A DNA stretch of 64,000 nt from an uncultured Propionimicrobium sp. (lineage in GTDB: Bacteria; Actinomycetota; Actinomycetes; Propionibacteriales; Propionibacteriaceae): positions 1 through 64,000 of the forward strand of contig CAMIGX010000002.1 of NCBI GenBank assembly GCA_946221385.1, read 5' to 3'. Position 1 is the first letter of the stretch. Each line of letters opens with the position of its first letter. Under the pieces are notes generated by a model that did no database searches, was not told the DNA's origin, and worked only from the letters and a program-made list of their open reading frames with translations. Both the position numbers and the translations under genes were made by a program. Shown here one piece after another: positions 18,891 to 27,855 of the stretch.

Positions 18891-19865
18891 TTAAGCAGCG
18901 GTGCGAGTGGGATCAAGCAAGCTCGGCGTAGCAGCCAAGAGCTTCTTGGTATATGGGTCTTGCGGATCAGCGAAGATCTGCTCAGCCGGACCGGTTTCGA
19001 CGATGTGGCCGAAATACATCACCACGATACGGTCGGAAATGTAGCGCACCGTGTTGATGTCATGGCTGATGAAGACCATGCCCAAGCCGAGTTCTTGCTT
19101 CAGATCGGTGAGCAGGTTCAACACCTGCGCGCGAACCGAAACGTCCAAGGCCGAAGTCGGCTCGTCAGCGACCATGATGTCGGGTGACAAGGTCAAGGCA
19201 CGCGCGATCGCTACGCGTTGCCGCTGGCCACCAGAGATCTGCCGCGGCAGCACGTCCAGCGCCGATAGCGGCAAACCGACCATGCCGAGCAGTTCACGGA
19301 CGCGCTGCTCACGTTCGTCTTCGGTACCGATCTTGTGCACATCGAGCGGGTCGATCAGTTGATCGTGCACCGTCATGCGTGGGTTCAAGGCGGTGGCGGG
19401 ATCTTGGAAGACCACCGACACCGCTTTGCCGAGCTCGCGACGAGACTTCCTGTCGCGCTTGAGCTCTTGGCCATTGAACAAGACCTTTCCGCCGGTGGGC
19501 TGCTGCAAGCCGATCATCATGCGTGCCATCGTCGACTTGCCACAGCCTGATTCACCTACGATGCCGACGGTCTCACCGCGGCTGACGGAGAAGTTGACCT
19601 TATCGACGGCCCTGACCAGGTTCGGCTTGAAGAGCTTTCCGGTGCGGGCTTTGAAGGTCATCTCAATGTCTTGCAACTCCAAGACCGGCGTGCGATCTGG
19701 ATAGTGCACGATGGCCGATTCATTGCGTTCTTCGCGCGAAATTTCGCTGTCGTTTGTAGTCAGCGGAGCTTCGACGTGGAGGAATGCACTGTCCTTGACG
19801 TCTTGGCCAGGCTGCGCGTGGGCCTGCTCGCCACGCTTTGCAGGCTGCGGAACGTTAGTTGCCAT
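18891..19865 (-). CDS. Peptide/sialic acid-type ABC transporter ATPase (DppF/SatD-like)
   Basis: The 324-residue ATPase of the oligopeptide family has Walker A GESGCGKST, signature ISGGQRQRVAIARAL, Walker B DIMVADEPTSALD and the C-terminal DPQDPYTKKLLAA oligopeptide-transporter tail. A low-complexity leader of about 60 residues precedes the domain. The start overlaps the fused permease-ATPase stop by 11 bases. Together the two ATPase domains and two permeases make one importer, very probably for sialic acid given nanA and nanE just downstream. Confidence 0.92.
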   Translation of the reverse strand: MATNVPQPAKRGEQAHAQPGQDVKDSAFLHVEAPLTTNDSEISREERNESAIVHYPDRTPVLELQDIEMTFKARTGKLFKPNLVRAVDKVNFSVSRGETVGIVGESGCGKSTMARMMIGLQQPTGGKVLFNGQELKRDRKSRRELGKAVSVVFQDPATALNPRMTVHDQLIDPLDVHKIGTEDEREQRVRELLGMVGLPLSALDVLPRQISGGQRQRVAIARALTLSPDIMVADEPTSALDVSVRAQVLNLLTDLKQELGLGMVFISHDINTVRYISDRIVVMYFGHIVETGPAEQIFADPQDPYTKKLLAATPSLLDPTRTAA

Positions 19866-22014
19866 ATCTGGCCTCCTCTAGCTCTGGGTGGGTGGCGTAG
19901 CTGTGCTGGGTACCTGGTACGTAACTCATCACCGGCTTGGTCTCCCGACCAATCTCAGGATGCGAAGACCGCGGCGAGAAGCGGTCGCCGGGGACGAAGT
20001 CACGCGGCGACGGGACGACACCTGGGATCTGGTGCAGCCGTTCGCCGCCGTCTTCGATTGACAGCACCGCGCCCAGCAGACCGCGGGTGTATTCGTGCCG
20101 CGGGTCGCTCATCAGCTCGGTGGTGGTACCGGTCTCGACGACTTGCCCGGCGTACATCACGGTGATGCGGTGCGCCAACTGCGCGACCAGAGCCAAGTCG
20201 TGAGAGACGAAGACCATGGCGAAACCGAGCTTTTCACGCAGCTCATTGAGCAAGTCGACGACCTGCTGTTGGACGGTGACGTCCAGCGCGGTGGTCGGTT
20301 CGTCAGCGATGACCAGCTTGGGATCACGCGTCAAGCCCATGGCGATTAGCACGCGCTGGCGCTGGCCGCCAGATAATTCGTGCGGATAGCTGGCTAGTGT
20401 CCGCTTTGGATCTAGACCCACCAGATGCAGCAGCTCTTCGGCGCTGCGGGTACCGCCGCGCTTGGTCAACTGCGCCATCTGATTCTTGATCAGCATCGAC
20501 GGGTTCAGCGAGCTGAGCGCGTCCTGATAGATCATGCTCATGCCCTTGCCGCGCAGCTCATTGCGCTGCTGGGGGGACATCCGCAGCAGATCTTGGCCGT
20601 CGAAGATGATCTCGCCTTGGATGCGGGCGGTCGGTGGCAGCAGACCCATGATCGCCAGCGAGGTGATCGACTTGCCACAGCCAGATTCGCCCACCAAGCC
20701 CATCGTCTCGCCCGGACGCACCGAGTACGAGACATGGTCGACGATGTTGACGTCGCCGTGTGCACCCGGGAATGCGATGCACAAGTCACGCACCTCCAGC
20801 AGCGGGGCGGGCGAATCGACCGGGTTGTAGATGAGCCGATCGGTGCGGGCCAATTCGACCTCACGCAGTTGGGTCAGGCGCTTGCCGAGTAGTTCCATCG
20901 AGCCGCCGACGATCGCCTTCGGCGCGGTGGTGTCCAGTCCGGCTGCGCCAGCTCCGGTGACGTCAGCGACCATTTCGTAGGCGCCGGGATCGAGCTTGAG
21001 GTCGGGCTCGGCGTTCTCGGCGACGGTGTCCTGCGTGGCGACGGCGTCGTCGGTGACGGCCAGCGTCTGCGCCTCATTAGGATCGACGATCTTGGCCGGC
21101 TTGCGGGCCGCCGGCGCGACCATCGCGTCAGTCATGCCCTCGCTGAGCACGTTCAAACACAGCACCGTGATCAAGATGAACAAGCCCGGGAAGAAGGTCG
21201 GCCACCAACGCCCCGACAGCAGCAGCTGCTTGCCGTCAGCGAGGATATTGCCCCACGACGGCTCAGGCGGGGTGATGCCGGCGTTGATGAAGCTCAGGGA
21301 CGCTTCGAAGACGATCGCGTCAGCGACCAGGACGGTCGCGAAGACCAAGACCGGCGCGATGCAGTTCCGGGCGACGTGCTTCATGATGATCCACCACGTC
21401 GAAGCACCGACCACTCGGGAGGCAGAGACATAGTCTTCGCCATACTGGGCCAGCACATTGGCGCGCACCACGCGGGTGATCTGTGGCACGTAGAGGAAAG
21501 CGATCGCGAAGATCAGCACTGGTAGCCGGGGAATCGGCTGGCCGTCAGCGGTCTTCGAGAAGGCCGCGACGAAAGCCGCCGCCAGCGCGATGCCGGGGAA
21601 GCTCATGATGATGTCGAGGATGCGCATCAGCACCTCGGCGACAACCTTGTTTGCCGTCGCAGCGATCGACCCGAGCACGGCGGCGAGGACCAACGCCAAG
21701 CCGGTGGCGCACAGACCGATGGTCAGCGATTTGCGAGCACCGAAGACCACTCGGGTGAAGATGTCACGGCCGATGGCGTCGGTGCCGAACCAGAAATCAG
21801 CGCTCGGGCCGACGACCGGACCGAGGCTCGGGTCGTAACCACGGGAACTGGGCAGGCCAGTCTCTTGGGGGCCATATGGAGTCAGCAGTGGACCAAAGAT
21901 GGCCAGCAGGATGATCAAGCCCAAGATGCCGAGCGCGATCTTGGAACCGACACTCATCTGCCCGATACGAGCACCTGGATTCTTGATCAGACGTTCAGTC
22001 AGCGATTTACGCAT
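19855..22014 (-). CDS. Fused ABC permease and ATPase (DppC-DppD/SatC-like)
   Basis: One 719-residue chain joins two usual subunits. Residues 1-300 form a DppC-type permease with about six helices (FGTDAIGRDIFTRVVFGAR; EEA-type coupling loop region VSASRVVGASTWW). About 100 residues of acidic Ala/Asp-rich linker follow. From about 400 to 719 is a DppD-type ATPase with Walker A GESGCGKS, signature LSGGQRQRVLIAMGL, Walker B LVIADEPTTALD and a C-terminal HEYTRGLLGAVLS segment. Fusions of this kind occur in actinobacterial peptide-family importers. It ends three bases before the upstream permease stop region is reached and overlaps the next ATPase gene, so the operon is tightly coupled. Confidence 0.93.
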   Translation of the reverse strand: MRKSLTERLIKNPGARIGQMSVGSKIALGILGLIILLAIFGPLLTPYGPQETGLPSSRGYDPSLGPVVGPSADFWFGTDAIGRDIFTRVVFGARKSLTIGLCATGLALVLAAVLGSIAATANKVVAEVLMRILDIIMSFPGIALAAAFVAAFSKTADGQPIPRLPVLIFAIAFLYVPQITRVVRANVLAQYGEDYVSASRVVGASTWWIIMKHVARNCIAPVLVFATVLVADAIVFEASLSFINAGITPPEPSWGNILADGKQLLLSGRWWPTFFPGLFILITVLCLNVLSEGMTDAMVAPAARKPAKIVDPNEAQTLAVTDDAVATQDTVAENAEPDLKLDPGAYEMVADVTGAGAAGLDTTAPKAIVGGSMELLGKRLTQLREVELARTDRLIYNPVDSPAPLLEVRDLCIAFPGAHGDVNIVDHVSYSVRPGETMGLVGESGCGKSITSLAIMGLLPPTARIQGEIIFDGQDLLRMSPQQRNELRGKGMSMIYQDALSSLNPSMLIKNQMAQLTKRGGTRSAEELLHLVGLDPKRTLASYPHELSGGQRQRVLIAMGLTRDPKLVIADEPTTALDVTVQQQVVDLLNELREKLGFAMVFVSHDLALVAQLAHRITVMYAGQVVETGTTTELMSDPRHEYTRGLLGAVLSIEDGGERLHQIPGVVPSPRDFVPGDRFSPRSSHPEIGRETKPVMSYVPGTQHSYATHPELEEARYGN

Positions 22015-22017
22015 GAT

Positions 22018-22983
22018 TTACACGCTCCTGATCCGCGGGTTGACGACGACGTAGAGCATGTCAACCAAGATGTTGATGACGATGAAGGCGATGGCTACGG
22101 TCAAGGTGACGCCTTGGACGAGGAAGACGTCATTGCGGTTGACGCCGTCCAAGATCAATTGACCCATGGCCTGGATGTTGAAGATGATCTCGATGATGAC
22201 CGCGCCACCCATCAGATAGCCCACGCGCAAGCCGAGCACGGTGATCGGGGTGATCAACGCGTTGCGCAGCACGTTGCGGCCGATGACGACCGGACGCGGA
22301 ATGCCGGCGCCGATCGCGGTGCGGACATAGTCTTTGTCGAGTTCTTCGACCATCGACGTGCGCACCACACGAGTCAACGAACCAATGACGGGAACAGCCA
22401 AGGCGACCGCCGGCAAGGTAATGTTGTTGAGCCAGACCGTCGGATTTTCTGCGAACGGCACCCACGTCTTAATCAGCGCCGGATAGACCCCAGCACCACC
22501 CGGCACATCGCCTAGCCACTGGATCAGCAGCAGCGCCAGCCAGAACGATGGCGTCGCCAAGGCCGCGATCGACAAGACGCGAATCAATTGGTCGGGCCAG
22601 CGGTCGCGATAGAGCGCAGCGATGATGCCGAAGATCAACGCGAAGATGATCGCGATGAAAAGACCGACGAAGGTCAGCTGCAAGGTGATCGGGAAGGCCT
22701 TAGCGACCAACTCCGTCACTGGCACGTTGCCAGATGACGTGCCCAGATCGCCGCGCAGCAGGCCGCCCATGAAGTTCAGATATTGCTGCCATAGCGGCAG
22801 GTTGAGGCCGTGCTCGACGCGATATTGCTCGAGCGCCTCTTGGCTGGCGCCTTCGCCCAGCGCGAGCCGGGCCGGGTCAGCTGGCGAAAAACTCATGATC
22901 ACGAAGACCAGCAAGGTGATGCCGATGATCATGACCGGCAACGCGACTAGCCGTCGCCCAATCAGACGAAGAAGTTGGCTCAT
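22018..22983 (-). CDS. ABC transporter permease (DppB/SatB-like)
   Basis: The 321-residue protein has the DppB layout: first helix, an extracytoplasmic segment with DPARLALGEGASQEALEQYR, then five helices, and the RVVRTSMVEELDKDYVRTA coupling motif near 210-240. It pairs with the permease half of the fused protein. Its ATG at 22983 is 121 bases from the solute-binding gene; that gap holds two copies of a 19-base repeat and a strong stem-loop. Confidence 0.93.
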   Translation of the reverse strand: MSQLLRLIGRRLVALPVMIIGITLLVFVIMSFSPADPARLALGEGASQEALEQYRVEHGLNLPLWQQYLNFMGGLLRGDLGTSSGNVPVTELVAKAFPITLQLTFVGLFIAIIFALIFGIIAALYRDRWPDQLIRVLSIAALATPSFWLALLLIQWLGDVPGGAGVYPALIKTWVPFAENPTVWLNNITLPAVALAVPVIGSLTRVVRTSMVEELDKDYVRTAIGAGIPRPVVIGRNVLRNALITPITVLGLRVGYLMGGAVIIEIIFNIQAMGQLILDGVNRNDVFLVQGVTLTVAIAFIVINILVDMLYVVVNPRIRSV

Positions 22984-23024
22984 GACCTCTCGATTGCTCA
23001 GGTTGCAGAGGGTTTTTGCGACGA

Positions 23025-23043
23025 CCCGTCAACACTGACGAGC
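23025..23043. repeat. First copy of a 19-base repeat in the satA-satB type gap
   Basis: The sequence cccgtcaacactgacgagc occurs here and again at 23072-23090. Each copy contains a short inverted repeat (cgtca/tgacg). Only the second copy is extended by flanking bases into a long stem. Confidence 0.6.
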
Positions 23044-23065
23044 GGTCGAGGGAAAGATAGTCAGC

Positions 23066-23095
23066 GCGGGGCCCGTCAACACTGACGAGCCCCGC
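23066..23095 (-). promoter_or_regulatory. Intercistronic stem-loop between solute-binding protein and permease genes
   Basis: Arms 23066-23078 and 23083-23095 pair at 12 of 13 positions around a 4-base loop. No T-run follows on the minus strand. It directly follows the stop of the solute-binding gene, the usual place for a partial terminator or mRNA-stabilising hairpin that lets the binding protein be made in excess over the membrane parts. Confidence 0.6.
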
Positions 23096-23104
23096 ACTAG
23101 CAAA

Positions 23105-24739
23105 TTACTTAGTGGTACCGACGTTGGAGAAGGTGAAGCCGGTCTGGCTGATCGGCTTGAAGCCGACGAGCGTCTTGGCATCGTAGGCGGTGGGCACCTT
23201 GCGGTGGAACAACGGATACAGCGGAACGTTCTCGCTGATCACATCGTAGATCTCGCCCCACAGCTTCTTCTGCTCGTCGCCAGTAGCGGCACGAGCCTTG
23301 TCGAGCAGCTCTTGCACCTTCTTGTAAGAATCCTGGCCCTTCCAGTGCATCCGGGAGTCGGTCCAGGTGTCACCGGCGTACCACCAGCGCAGCAGCAGGT
23401 CAGCGTCACCACCGAACACCGAAGGATCGCCAGGAGCGACCACGATGTCGAAGGCTTCCGGCTTGCCGTCGATGGTGTTGTAGACGTTCGCCGAGGTCAT
23501 TTCGGTGAATTCGACCTGGACGCCAGCGGCTTCCAAGGACTCCTTCAGAATCGGAGTGACCGGCTTCAACCAGTCGTGGTTGGTGACCAGCATGCGCACC
23601 TTGGTCAGGCCAGTCTCCTTGAACAGCGCCTTGGCCTTCTCCACGTCCTTGTCGTAGACGACCTTGGCCTTCTTGTAGGACGGGTGGTTCTCCGGGACGA
23701 AGCAGGAGACCTTCGAAGCGTTGCCCAGGAAGGCGGTCGAGATGACCTTGTCCATATCGAAGGAGTAGAGCACGGCCTGACGGTTCTTGACGTTGTCCAT
23801 CGGCGCAGAGCCGCAGTTGAACATCACGAAAGCCAGGTTGAAGCCCTGCACCGAATCGACAGTGGCGCTGGACTTGAGAGTGTCGATGGACAGGTACGGC
23901 ACCGAGTCGATGACCTGCACCGAACCCGAGGTGATGGCGTTGGTACGCGTCGAGGCGTCCGGGACGACCTTCCAGACCATCTTGGGCGCCTTGGCCGGAC
24001 GCTTGCCGGTATAGTCGGCGAACTTCTCGAAGACGACTTCCTTGGATGCTGCCGAGTTGTCGGTCATCTTCCACGGACCAGTACCGATCGGGTTCGCAGC
24101 GAAGGCCTTGGCGTCAGCTTCAACGATCTTCTTGGGGACGATCTTGACCACGGCCAGGCGCTCAGCGACCAGCGAGAAGGGGAACTTCAGCTCGAAGGCG
24201 ACGGTCTTGTCGTCCTTCTTGGTGACCTTGTCGATGAAGGAGATGAACTGGACGTACAGCGACTTGTTCGCCGGGTCCATGACGCGCTCGAAGCTGAAGA
24301 TGACGTCCTCGACAGTGACGGGATCGCCGTTGTGGAACTTAGCGCCGTCGCGCAAGCTCACCTCGTAGTGGGTGTCGTCGATCTTCTTGGGCAGATCGGC
24401 ACCCAAAGCAGCGTAGGGCTTGGAGTTGTCGGCGAAATCGAGCTCGGTCAAGCCCTCCATGGTGTGCCAGTTAGCAGCCAAGGTGAGCGCCGCGGTGGTG
24501 CTCATCGGGTCGAAACCGTTGGTGCCCAATTCGTAGGAAATACCAGCAGTAATGGTGCCGTTGGGGTTAGCGGACTGTTGCGCCGGCGCTTCGCCAGTCT
24601 GCGAGGTCTGCTTGTTCGGGTTGTCGCTACCCCCGCCACAGGCGGTCAGGCTCGTCACCGCAGCAGCAGCACCGACGGCGGCCATGCCCTTGAACAGTGA
24701 ACGGCGGCTAGCTGGACGCTGGAAAATTTCTGATCCCAT
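23105..24739 (-). CDS. Family 5 solute-binding lipoprotein, probable sialic acid receptor (SatA-like)
   Basis: The 544-residue product begins with a Tat-type signal (SRRSLFKGMAAVGAAAAV) and a lipobox TAC, so it is lipid-anchored outside the membrane. The body is that of a family 5 (oligopeptide/nickel/opine) binding protein: LRDGAKFHNGDPVTVEDVIFSFERVMD and an IGTGPWKM segment. Peptide-family importers are known to carry sialic acid (SatABCD of Haemophilus ducreyi). The neighbours nanA, nanE, nagB and a GntR regulator make that substrate the best inference here; a peptide cannot be excluded from the sequence. Confidence 0.9.
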   Translation of the reverse strand: MGSEIFQRPASRRSLFKGMAAVGAAAAVTSLTACGGGSDNPNKQTSQTGEAPAQQSANPNGTITAGISYELGTNGFDPMSTTAALTLAANWHTMEGLTELDFADNSKPYAALGADLPKKIDDTHYEVSLRDGAKFHNGDPVTVEDVIFSFERVMDPANKSLYVQFISFIDKVTKKDDKTVAFELKFPFSLVAERLAVVKIVPKKIVEADAKAFAANPIGTGPWKMTDNSAASKEVVFEKFADYTGKRPAKAPKMVWKVVPDASTRTNAITSGSVQVIDSVPYLSIDTLKSSATVDSVQGFNLAFVMFNCGSAPMDNVKNRQAVLYSFDMDKVISTAFLGNASKVSCFVPENHPSYKKAKVVYDKDVEKAKALFKETGLTKVRMLVTNHDWLKPVTPILKESLEAAGVQVEFTEMTSANVYNTIDGKPEAFDIVVAPGDPSVFGGDADLLLRWWYAGDTWTDSRMHWKGQDSYKKVQELLDKARAATGDEQKKLWGEIYDVISENVPLYPLFHRKVPTAYDAKTLVGFKPISQTGFTFSNVGTTK

Positions 24740-24762
24740 GGAGGCTCCTTTGCACGTCAGAC

Positions 24763-24779
24763 ATCAGATCTCTTCTGAT
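24763..24779. promoter_or_regulatory. Operator-like inverted repeat, probable NanR site
   Basis: ATCAGA-tctct-TCTGAT is an exact 6-base inverted repeat with a 5-base spacer. It overlaps the -10 element of the transporter promoter and lies in the divergent gap before the GntR-family gene, as expected for a repressor site. Confidence 0.6.
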
Positions 24780-24807
24780 ATTAAGCAATCACGCGGCCAT
24801 GAATCAA
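24778..24807 (-). promoter_or_regulatory. Promoter of the sialic acid transporter operon
   Basis: On the minus strand TTGATT (24807-24802) and TAATAT (24783-24778) are separated by 18 bases, about 40 bases before the start codon. The match to a housekeeping sigma promoter is good for a high-GC genome. Confidence 0.55.
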
Positions 24808-24960
24808 GACCCTCCGGTAACGATTGGGTTACTCCCAGCCGTAGCCAAGGTGACCAGTCCCGGTTTCCAGCACTAGCAGCCTTGGCTGGACGTCAGACCT
24901 CTGGGCTAGGCTGGGACAGATCGCAATGCCGCGCGATATGGAATATTTCGAGGGGTCCGC

Positions 24961-25692
24961 ATGGCAATTGGCACTAGAGACGTGTCAGCCTCCGTCACCG
25001 ACCAAATCACACAGCTGATCGTGGAGCGCGATCTAAAACCTGGCGATCCGATGCCGACCGAGTTCGAACTGTGTGAGCAGATGGGAGTCTCCCGCTCATC
25101 GGTGCGCGAAGCGGTACGGACGCTGGCAGCCTTGGACATCGTCGACGTGCGACATGGGACGGGCACCTTTGTCGGCCATTTGAGCCTGCAGCCACTTGTG
25201 AACTCGATCGCACTGCGATCATCGATAGCCCCCGGGGAGGCGAATGCATCGCTGCGCGAAATCGTCGAGGTGCGACTCGCGCTCGACCTCGGCTTCGCCC
25301 GGACGATTTGCGCTTCATTGCAGGGCAAGACACATCCCGAACTTGAGGGGCTGGTCGCCGAGATGGCGGAGCTTTCAGATCGGGGCGAAAGTTTCGCCGG
25401 CCAAGATCGGCGCTTTCATCGGCTGCTAGCCCAACAGTCAGGCAATCAGTTGATGACTGATCTGATTGACGCTTTCTGGGCGGTTCATACGCAGATGCTG
25501 ACCAACCAAGGCCTGCCGACCCCTGACGACATTCGCAACACTGCCCAGGCCCATGGCGCGATGTTGCACGCGGCGCAAAGTGGCGACGTCAACGCGTTCC
25601 GGGTCGCCGTCAGCGAACATTACGCTCCGCTGTTGGCGGTCTTGGATCGCTCCGAAGACGAACACCTGGCCAAGATCGAGGACGCAAAATGA
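24961..25692 (+). CDS. nanR: GntR/FadR-family regulator, probable NanR
   Basis: The 243-residue protein has an N-terminal winged helix (VERDLKPGDPMPTEFELCEQ, GVSRSSVREAVRTLAALDIV, RHGTGTFVG) and an all-helical FCD effector domain with metal-ligand candidates (DRRFHRLLA, HGAMLHAAQSGD, HYAPLLA). It is divergent from the transporter operon, overlaps the sugar kinase gene, and an inverted repeat suited to such a dimer covers the transporter promoter. Repression relieved by sialic acid or ManNAc-6-P is the inferred mode. Start ATG 24961 follows GAGGGG. Confidence 0.85.
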   Translation: MAIGTRDVSASVTDQITQLIVERDLKPGDPMPTEFELCEQMGVSRSSVREAVRTLAALDIVDVRHGTGTFVGHLSLQPLVNSIALRSSIAPGEANASLREIVEVRLALDLGFARTICASLQGKTHPELEGLVAEMAELSDRGESFAGQDRRFHRLLAQQSGNQLMTDLIDAFWAVHTQMLTNQGLPTPDDIRNTAQAHGAMLHAAQSGDVNAFRVAVSEHYAPLLAVLDRSEDEHLAKIEDAK

Positions 25693-26633
25693 GCGAATGT
25701 CTGCTGTGCATCGATGCTGGTCAGACTGGTGTCCGGGGCGAACTGTTCACGTTAAATCCCGACGGGCAGATCGCTGATTTAGTCGCTGAGCTGGATGCGC
25801 CAGGACTGCAGAGTAACCGGCCGGCGCTGAATCAACTGTCACAGCTGGTGGTCCGTGCCGCCGACCAGAGCCCAGCCGACAGCAGGCTGAGCGTCGTCAG
25901 CGCTGGCGTATCTGGTATCTCCGCTGACGAAGACGTCGAACGCTGGCTGGCTGAGCTACCGGTCGAAGTGTCCAGGGTCGTCGTAGCGCATGATTCGATC
26001 ACTAGCTATCTGGCTGCACTCGGCGATCGGCACGGCGCCGTCATCGCTTGTGGCACCGGAGTGGTGACCTTGGCGGTTGGCCCCGACGGTCTGACCCGCG
26101 TCGACGGCTGGGGGCATCTGCTGGGCGATGCGGGCAGCGGATTTTGGATCGGTCGAGCGGGTCTGGATTTGGTGATGCGCGCCTATGACGGACGAGCTGC
26201 GGCTACGACGTTGACCGAGCCAGTGCGCGCAGAATTCCCGGACCTGGAAGAGATGTATCTGCTCTTGCAGCGCGATCCGGCGCGGGTGTCGAAGATCGCG
26301 AGCTATGCGAAATTAGTCAGCGAACATGCCGCAGCCGGTGACGAAGGTTGCCAGCGTATCCTGGCCGACGCCGGACGAGAACTGGCCACCTCGGTGCTCG
26401 CTGCTTTGGCGCGAGTTGGCTTAGCTGAGGCAGAATCGCCAGCCATTGGTCTGGTCGGCATGGTCTTTGAGTCGCCTGGTCTGCGGGATGCCTTCGAAAC
26501 TGCCGTGCGCGAGCATCATGGGCACGCTCAGTTCATCCGTGCCGCCAAGCGCGGGCTGGCTGGAGCGCGCGCCTTAGCGAGTCTGGCGACGGATTCCACC
26601 TTGGTCGACGCTGTGCTAACCGCTCGCCGCTGA
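25689..26633 (+). CDS. BadF/BadG-family sugar kinase, probable N-acetylmannosamine/N-acetylglucosamine kinase
   Basis: The 314-residue ASKHA-fold kinase has the phosphate-1 loop CIDAGQTGVRGEL, VVAHDSITSYLAAL, the phosphate-2 loop VIACGTGVVTLAV and GWGHLLGDAGSGFWIGRAGL, which marks the GlcNAc-kinase branch of the BadF family. It overlaps nanR by four bases (ATGA). No ROK-type NanK is present, so this protein is the best candidate to phosphorylate ManNAc between NanA and NanE. Confidence 0.85.
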   Translation: MSECLLCIDAGQTGVRGELFTLNPDGQIADLVAELDAPGLQSNRPALNQLSQLVVRAADQSPADSRLSVVSAGVSGISADEDVERWLAELPVEVSRVVVAHDSITSYLAALGDRHGAVIACGTGVVTLAVGPDGLTRVDGWGHLLGDAGSGFWIGRAGLDLVMRAYDGRAAATTLTEPVRAEFPDLEEMYLLLQRDPARVSKIASYAKLVSEHAAAGDEGCQRILADAGRELATSVLAALARVGLAEAESPAIGLVGMVFESPGLRDAFETAVREHHGHAQFIRAAKRGLAGARALASLATDSTLVDAVLTARR

Positions 26634-26645
26634 TAGCCTGAGCCT

Positions 26646-27833
26646 ATGCCACGATTTGAGCCATTTCGCGCGCTGCGTTATTCGTCCTCGGGTCACCTCG
26701 ATAAGGTGGTGGCGCCGCCTGCTGACGTCATCGGCAAGAAGGACGTGCAGGCGCTGCGCGAGCTCGATCAGCACAACATCTCTTGGGTGCAGTATCCGAA
26801 CGGCGGCAAGAAATTTCAGACTGCGGCATATCGGCTCGAGGAGTGGGAATCCGGCGCACATCTGACGCGCGAGACCGTCCCGAGCTTGACGATCTATCGC
26901 ATCGCCTATCGCACTGAAACTGGCGATCCACGTCAATTGAGCGGCGTGGTCGGCGCGCTGGAATTGGACGAGGACTCCTTCAGTTTGGCGCAGACACCGC
27001 GCGAACAAGACATCTCTGAGCAGCTGGAGTTGCTGCAGGTCAGCGGCACGGAGCTTGAGCCGACCTGGGCGATGGCTGACGCCAAGGGATTACAAGCCGC
27101 CTTGCATGAGTCGGGCGAATTGATTGGGCGGGTCCAATATGGCGACGTCGTTCACACCATTGAACGGATCATTGATCCAGACCGCATTGAATTAATTTGC
27201 CGCTTGATTTCGCGTTCTGATGTCACGTTGGCCGCTGGGGTGCACAATTTCAAGACCGCACTGGAATATCGCAAACAAATTCGTGCCATTACTGGTTCGC
27301 GTAATACCGCGGCGGAATTCACGATGGCTTTCGTCACAGATTTACATGAGCAGTCCGTCGAATTTCTGGCGACGCATCGGTTCTTGGATGGGCTTTCGCA
27401 CGAGAAACTGCGCAAGCAGCTTTCTGGGGTATTCACTTTCGAGCCATTCGAGGGGCCAATTACTCGGCACATTTTGAATGAGATGGTCGCACTCGATCGG
27501 CTGGTATTGGTCAGTCCGAACGGCAATGGCACCTGGCTGGTGCCGCGTCCCGGAGCGTTCACTGGCGTGCGCAAACTCGACTCCGCATGGCTCGAGCACG
27601 CCTTCGCCGGCAGCTTCGTCGAGCTTTCGACTCAACCCAATTTTGATTGGCTGCTCGCCGATGTGCGTCACCATAAGGGCGCGATCTTGGTTCGTCCCGC
27701 CAGCGCCGAGGACTATCTGGAGGCCATTGACGGCGACCTGGCGCCGGCCGAGACCGTCGCGCTGTCGCCGCGTCCGTACGCAGGCATGGTGCTACGTCCG
27801 ACTGTCCAGGTTTCATCGCAGAATTCAAAATAG
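26646..27833 (+). CDS. DUF1015-family protein
   Basis: The product of 395 residues has the family start FEPFRALRYS and APPADVIGKKDVQALRELDQHNISWV; further on come TIYRIAYRTETGDPRQLSGVVGALEL and a C-terminal third with hydrophobic strands. The biochemical role of DUF1015 proteins is not established to my knowledge. It lies 12 bases after the sugar kinase and 22 bases before the CoA transferase, so the four genes could be one transcript although their functions have no obvious link. Confidence 0.85.
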   Translation: MPRFEPFRALRYSSSGHLDKVVAPPADVIGKKDVQALRELDQHNISWVQYPNGGKKFQTAAYRLEEWESGAHLTRETVPSLTIYRIAYRTETGDPRQLSGVVGALELDEDSFSLAQTPREQDISEQLELLQVSGTELEPTWAMADAKGLQAALHESGELIGRVQYGDVVHTIERIIDPDRIELICRLISRSDVTLAAGVHNFKTALEYRKQIRAITGSRNTAAEFTMAFVTDLHEQSVEFLATHRFLDGLSHEKLRKQLSGVFTFEPFEGPITRHILNEMVALDRLVLVSPNGNGTWLVPRPGAFTGVRKLDSAWLEHAFAGSFVELSTQPNFDWLLADVRHHKGAILVRPASAEDYLEAIDGDLAPAETVALSPRPYAGMVLRPTVQVSSQNSK

Positions 27834-27855
27834 AAACTCGAATAAAGGAAACAAA

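Noticed and set aside
23204..24700. Long plus-strand frame of 498 codons opposite the solute-binding protein gene
   Set aside because: The opposite strand encodes a clear family 5 binding protein with signal and lipobox; the long antisense frame follows from codon bias in a high-GC gene.
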